A stretch of DNA of 64,000 bases. Origin: Baylisascaris procyonis. Lineage: Eukaryota; Nematoda; Chromadorea; Rhabditida; Ascarididae. Positions 62,611-64,000 of the stretch are shown here, in pieces. A program made the position numbers and the translations under genes. How positions within the stretch are numbered: the first letter of the stretch is position 1; the number at the start of each line of letters is the position of its first letter. The notes below the pieces were generated by a model, which was not told the origin of the DNA, made no database searches, and saw nothing but the letters and a program-made list of their open reading frames with translations. The DNA is taken from contig JAZARR010000074.1 in NCBI GenBank assembly GCA_037389465.1, forward strand, positions 3,906,001 to 3,970,000, in the 5' to 3' direction.

Positions 62611-63867
62611 ATGCCTGTGAAAGTGGCGTTATTAGAGTCGGAAGAGGAATATGGGCGCCCAAGTATCGACGATATCTATGATGAAATCGGTGATTGCATA
62701 GTGCGAATTTCGATCTACATTATGAACAATTTCGGCTCTCAGTTATAAATAGATTATGGGGGATAGGACATTATTTGTCTATAGAAAAGCGTACTGATCA
62801 AGGCGCAAATAGTTCACTGATAGAATAACGCTTAGTTGGCCTAAATTGAACTTTTTTTTTTTAAATGTTTTCCATTTCTCGTTGTTACCCGGTTTTTCTC
62901 CTTCATAATTCATAAGAAGTATTTTATTGGCTAGAGCAGTGTAATTGCCAAATATTCTTCAGCTTTCAATTAGAAATCGATAATAGGTGCTATTTGATCT
63001 ATTGCAGTGCTATATGTTCTCTCGAATTTGATTTCATTTTCCCAATACCACTCACTTTTTCATACATTTGTACATTTTTGAGATCTTCTTTTTTTATTTG
63101 AAATTTTCTGTAATATTTTAATTCCTTTCTGATTGTTGATTTCTTTTTCATAAAATGGCCAACATTTAATAGCGTTTGTTTAACTCAAACAATCTTCGAT
63201 ATTTCTTTTCGAATGTCGTTGTGCATTGATGACTTTCTTTAAAATTTTCATAGTTTTTTTTTTTAATGTGAGTGAATTCAACGTCATATAATAAACGATA
63301 ATGAATTGAAAGAAGATATCGCTGCTTACTGTTGAATGTTGATAAGTAAAAATTCTAGGCATGCTGTGTTTGTTAGGTGACGCTTAAGATCGCTAACTTT
63401 GATAGTGTTCAGCGAAATACTTTTTTTTCTGGTTATAAAACCCATGGGCATACGCTGAAGTTCTCTTTGTGAAAGAGGAAGTATTCAGCTACCTTTCGAC
63501 AATCGCTTAAAGCTGCTAAATTTGAAAATTACAGTGCTGACAAATCAGACATAATGAGAAGTCCGGCAACTACTAACTTCAGGTTTATCTTGTAATTGAC
63601 AGATTATAGAAAATTCCTAGAAAGCAGAGAGAGATTGATAAGTCTATGGAATAGAATAGGCACCATTGGATGGCGTGCATTGCAGAAAAGTATTCGGCGG
63701 ATGTGAAACAAGGCAAGAGAAGCCAAGGACTTCCAAGTAAAGCGGAAAGGGTTTTGGTGGACGTCGAGAAAATCGAAGAAGAATTGATGGATCTCAGACA
63801 GAAGACAAAAATGCCTAAACAGGCTATTGCAATGTTAGCTTTATTGGGAGAAATTCACAAGCTTTGA
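62611..63867 (+). CDS. Two-exon gene for an 86-residue protein, unrecognised
   Basis: Exon 1 (62611-62689) starts MPVKVALLESEEEYG and ends at a GTGATT donor in phase 1. Exon 2 (63686-63867) begins after GCATTGCAG, takes the matching phase and ends in a TGA. The joined protein is charged and helical: an acidic N-terminal part (RPSIDDIYDEIEKYSADV), a basic turn (KQGKRSQGLPSKAER) and a probable coiled coil (VLVDVEKIEEELMDLRQKT) before the end LALLGEIHKL. No signal peptide or membrane segment. Two AATAAA signals follow at about 63918 and 63958, supporting a real 3' end. The start is 16 nt after a TTTAAG that may be a trans-splice site. It may be a subunit of a larger complex, but I do not recognise the family. 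Confidence 0.55.
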
Positions 63868-63916
63868 GGTGCGAATTCATTAGTTCACCAGTTGGCCGTT
63901 GGCCATTAGATGGAGG

Positions 63917-63965
63917 CGAATAAAGCTACTGAATTTAATAATAATCTTCATTCGTATAATAAAGA
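63917..63965 (+). terminator. Polyadenylation signals after the 86-residue gene
   Basis: Two AATAAAG hexamer-type signals, at about 63918 and 63958, lie 50-90 bases downstream of the stop codon at 63867. This is the usual distance for a nematode 3' end and supports exon 2 as the last exon. Confidence 0.5.
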
Positions 63966-64000
63966 AAGCACGGAATTTCATGTACAATATATACGGACAA

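Overview
The window is AT-rich nuclear DNA from an intron-bearing metazoan, almost certainly a nematode. The recognisable proteins match nematode regulators (PTEN/DAF-18, a makorin, a SPIN90/NCKIPSD-family protein and the UDP-glucuronate decarboxylase SQV-1/UXS). Several start codons lie only 4-23 nt downstream of a 3' splice site, the pattern left by spliced-leader trans-splicing. Genes are split into many short exons with GT..AG introns of a few hundred to about 2,500 bases. The species cannot be named from this sequence alone.

Layout on the + strand: 764-11683 holds the C2-domain half and a long C-terminal region of a PTEN phosphatase, with the catalytic half lying left of the window. 12414-13805 holds the 3' part of an unrecognised gene. 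20950-28691 is a makorin E3 ubiquitin ligase (CCCH-CCCH-CCCH-Cys-RING-CCCH). 33173-39874 is a SPIN90/NCKIPSD-like protein that starts directly at its armadillo-like region, with no SH3 domain. 51551-61574 is a complete 11-exon UDP-glucuronate decarboxylase of 462 residues. 62611-63867 is a two-exon gene for an unrecognised 86-residue protein. Weaker candidates are a three-exon, 55-residue gene at 44846-45583, a two-exon gene at 47046-47695, and open frames near 16.4, 29.2, 29.8 and 32 kb. Two isolated minus-strand exons (14.4-14.6 and 17.3-17.4 kb) look coding but are not tied to a gene.

The rest is intron and intergenic DNA rich in simple repeats: long (TA)n and (GA)n tracts, many G or C runs, six head-to-tail copies of a 119-bp unit inside a sqv-1/UXS intron (57341-58053), and a degenerate 31-bp minisatellite (32480-32825). 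A more GC-rich block at about 17.95-20.2 kb looks like dispersed-repeat or mobile-element debris.

The recognised genes work in separate pathways: PIP3 dephosphorylation in insulin-like signalling (PTEN), ubiquitin ligation with RNA binding (makorin), Arp2/3 actin nucleation (SPIN90) and glycosaminoglycan precursor synthesis in the Golgi (UXS). Nothing in the window joins them into one system. Exon boundaries were read by eye from splice consensus and reading-frame phase. Two junctions (one in PTEN, one in makorin) and the makorin C-terminus remain unresolved.
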